Origin: CAVWXT01 sp963759115
GTDB taxonomy: Bacteria; Planctomycetota; Planctomycetia; Pirellulales; Thermoguttaceae
DNA: 64,000 nucleotides
Reading direction: 5' to 3'
Assembly (NCBI GenBank): GCA_963759115.1
Contig: CAVWXT010000005.1
Span: 2,666,001 to 2,730,000, forward strand
In this document: piece after piece, positions 63,372-64,000 of the stretch
How the letters are laid out: every line of letters starts with the position of its first letter
How positions within the stretch are numbered: the first letter of the stretch is position 1
Notes under the pieces: generated by a model
Told to the model about the DNA's origin: nothing
Database searches by the model: none
The model's input: only the letters and a program-made list of their open reading frames with translations
Position numbers and translations under genes: made by a program

Positions 63372-64000
63372 TCACACGCACTTGCTCAGCTCTTCCCATA
63401 GCCTCGCGCTGGCCTTGATGCCGCGATGGAAGTCGGCCAGGGAGAATTTCTCGTTGGGGCTGTGGGCGCTGTCGTCGTCTTGGCCCCAACCCAACAGCAG
63501 CGTATCGGCTTTCAACTGCTGATGGAAGGTGGTGACGATGGGAATCGAGCCGCCCTCGCGGGTGAAGACGGGCCGCCGGCCGAAGGCATATTGGATCGAC
63601 CGGGCAGCCGCCTCGATGTAGGGGCTTTCCAGCGGCACCAACACGCCCGGCGCACCGTGATGCTCGATCAGTTCCAGTTCCACGCCCGGCGGACAAAGTT
63701 CGGTGAGCCGCCATTTCAGGCCGGCCGTGATCTTGGCCGGGTCCTGGTTGGGCACGAGCCGAAAGCTGAATTTGGCCCCGGCCGTGGCGGGCAGGACGGT
63801 TTTGGCGCCTTCGCCCTGGTAGCCGCTCCACAGGCCGGAAACGTCGAAGGTGGGCCGAGCCCAGCGGCGTTCGAGCGTCGTGTAGCCGGCCTCGCCCGTG
63901 GCCCCAACCACGCCAATCTGCTCGAAATACCGTTTCTCATCGAAGGGCAGGGCGGCCATTTCCTGGCGTTCACGCTCGGTTAGCGGCACCACCTCGTCGT
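63372..64000 (-). CDS. M20-family dipeptidase, N-terminal part outside the window
   Basis: The C-terminal 208 or so residues of an M20 metallopeptidase. The lid and end of the catalytic domain are here: TFDVSGLWSGYQGEGAKTVLPATAGAKFSFRLVPNQDP, GVLVPLESPYIEAAARSIQYAFGRRPVFTREGGSIPIVTTF with the conserved Gly-Gly-Ser-Ile-Pro and LLGWGQDDDSAHSPNEKFSLADFHRG, whose His is the final zinc ligand. This ending (GGSIPI...HSPNE) is typical of CNDP-like dipeptidases. It is a second M20 gene, distinct from the one at 28170. Confidence 0.85.
   Translation of the reverse strand, partial: DEVVPLTERERQEMAALPFDEKRYFEQIGVVGATGEAGYTTLERRWARPTFDVSGLWSGYQGEGAKTVLPATAGAKFSFRLVPNQDPAKITAGLKWRLTELCPPGVELELIEHHGAPGVLVPLESPYIEAAARSIQYAFGRRPVFTREGGSIPIVTTFHQQLKADTLLLGWGQDDDSAHSPNEKFSLADFHRGIKASARLWEELSKCV

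Noticed and set aside
1..64000. tRNA, rRNA or replication origin
   Set aside because: I found no T-arm-like GGTTCGA...C context with matching stems, no rRNA sequence and no cluster of DnaA boxes. A covariance search would be more sensitive than reading.

Overview
The window is about 64 kb of GC-rich DNA that looks like a chromosome segment of a planctomycete, probably of the Pirellulales type and possibly from a metagenome. Pointers are a TPR protein with an SHD1-like domain, a TMTC-like membrane TPR protein, FHA and Pro/Arg-rich secreted proteins, large secreted polysaccharide-degrading enzymes (GH2, acetyl-xylan-esterase-like, heparinase-like), a futalosine-pathway gene (mqnD) and a DksA/TraR zinc-finger protein. 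I saw no tRNA, rRNA or CRISPR array. Taxonomy is inference from gene content.

Layout. 1-7 kb: a small-protein/nucleotidyltransferase pair, a transglutaminase-like protein, an FHA protein, DksA-like and HtrA-like proteins, and an AAA ATPase behind a perfect palindrome. 7.3-12.5 kb: a leftward polysaccharide cluster (two GT2 glycosyltransferases, a WecA-type phosphosugar transferase, and the ATPase and permease of a Wzm/Wzt-type exporter). 13.4-19.7 kb: a CopZ-type Fe-S/zinc protein, a huge heparinase-like protein and a B12-binding radical SAM protein. 20-23 kb: a histidine kinase and its OmpR-type regulator, now separated by a 1.33 kb insertion sequence. 23-30 kb: TPR/SHD1 protein, lipoprotein plus membrane protein operon, alanine dehydrogenase, M20 peptidase and PurE. 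30-32 kb: TMTC-like protein. 32.3-36.7 kb: a nested mobile island. 36.9-48.6 kb: thioredoxin-like protein, a second nucleotidyltransferase pair, MATE exporter, lone antitoxin, MqnD, CsrA, hydrolases, ScpA, HIT protein, aminotransferase and methyltransferase. 48.6-51.4 kb: ECF sigma, anti-sigma-like protein and two Pro/Arg-rich secreted proteins. 51.4-58 kb: esterase and giant GH2 protein. 58-64 kb: FKBP isomerase, receiver protein, Crp-like regulator, SerS, a hypothetical and the end of an M20 peptidase.

The most notable structure is the nested island at 32281-36679. The outer element has 17-bp terminal inverted repeats, an IS1-type transposase at one end and an 8-bp target duplication (CCATTTCG). 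It carries an XRE regulator, an MltR-like gene and small unknown genes. An ISAzo13-like element has inserted into the MltR-like gene. A 332-bp mini-element with its own 19-bp inverted repeats and 8-bp duplication (AAATTCCA) sits at the outer right end and encodes a small membrane protein behind a promoter that predicts a leaderless mRNA. A second clean case is the IS between the kinase and regulator genes, which landed inside a heptamer-repeat palindrome and left an AATTT duplication.

Caution on data quality: about 18 genes, including the housekeeping genes serS and mqnD, are each broken by one or more single-base frameshifts, often at short G or C runs. This looks like uncorrected indel error more than mass gene decay. 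I give the joined span for these genes and state the approximate break.
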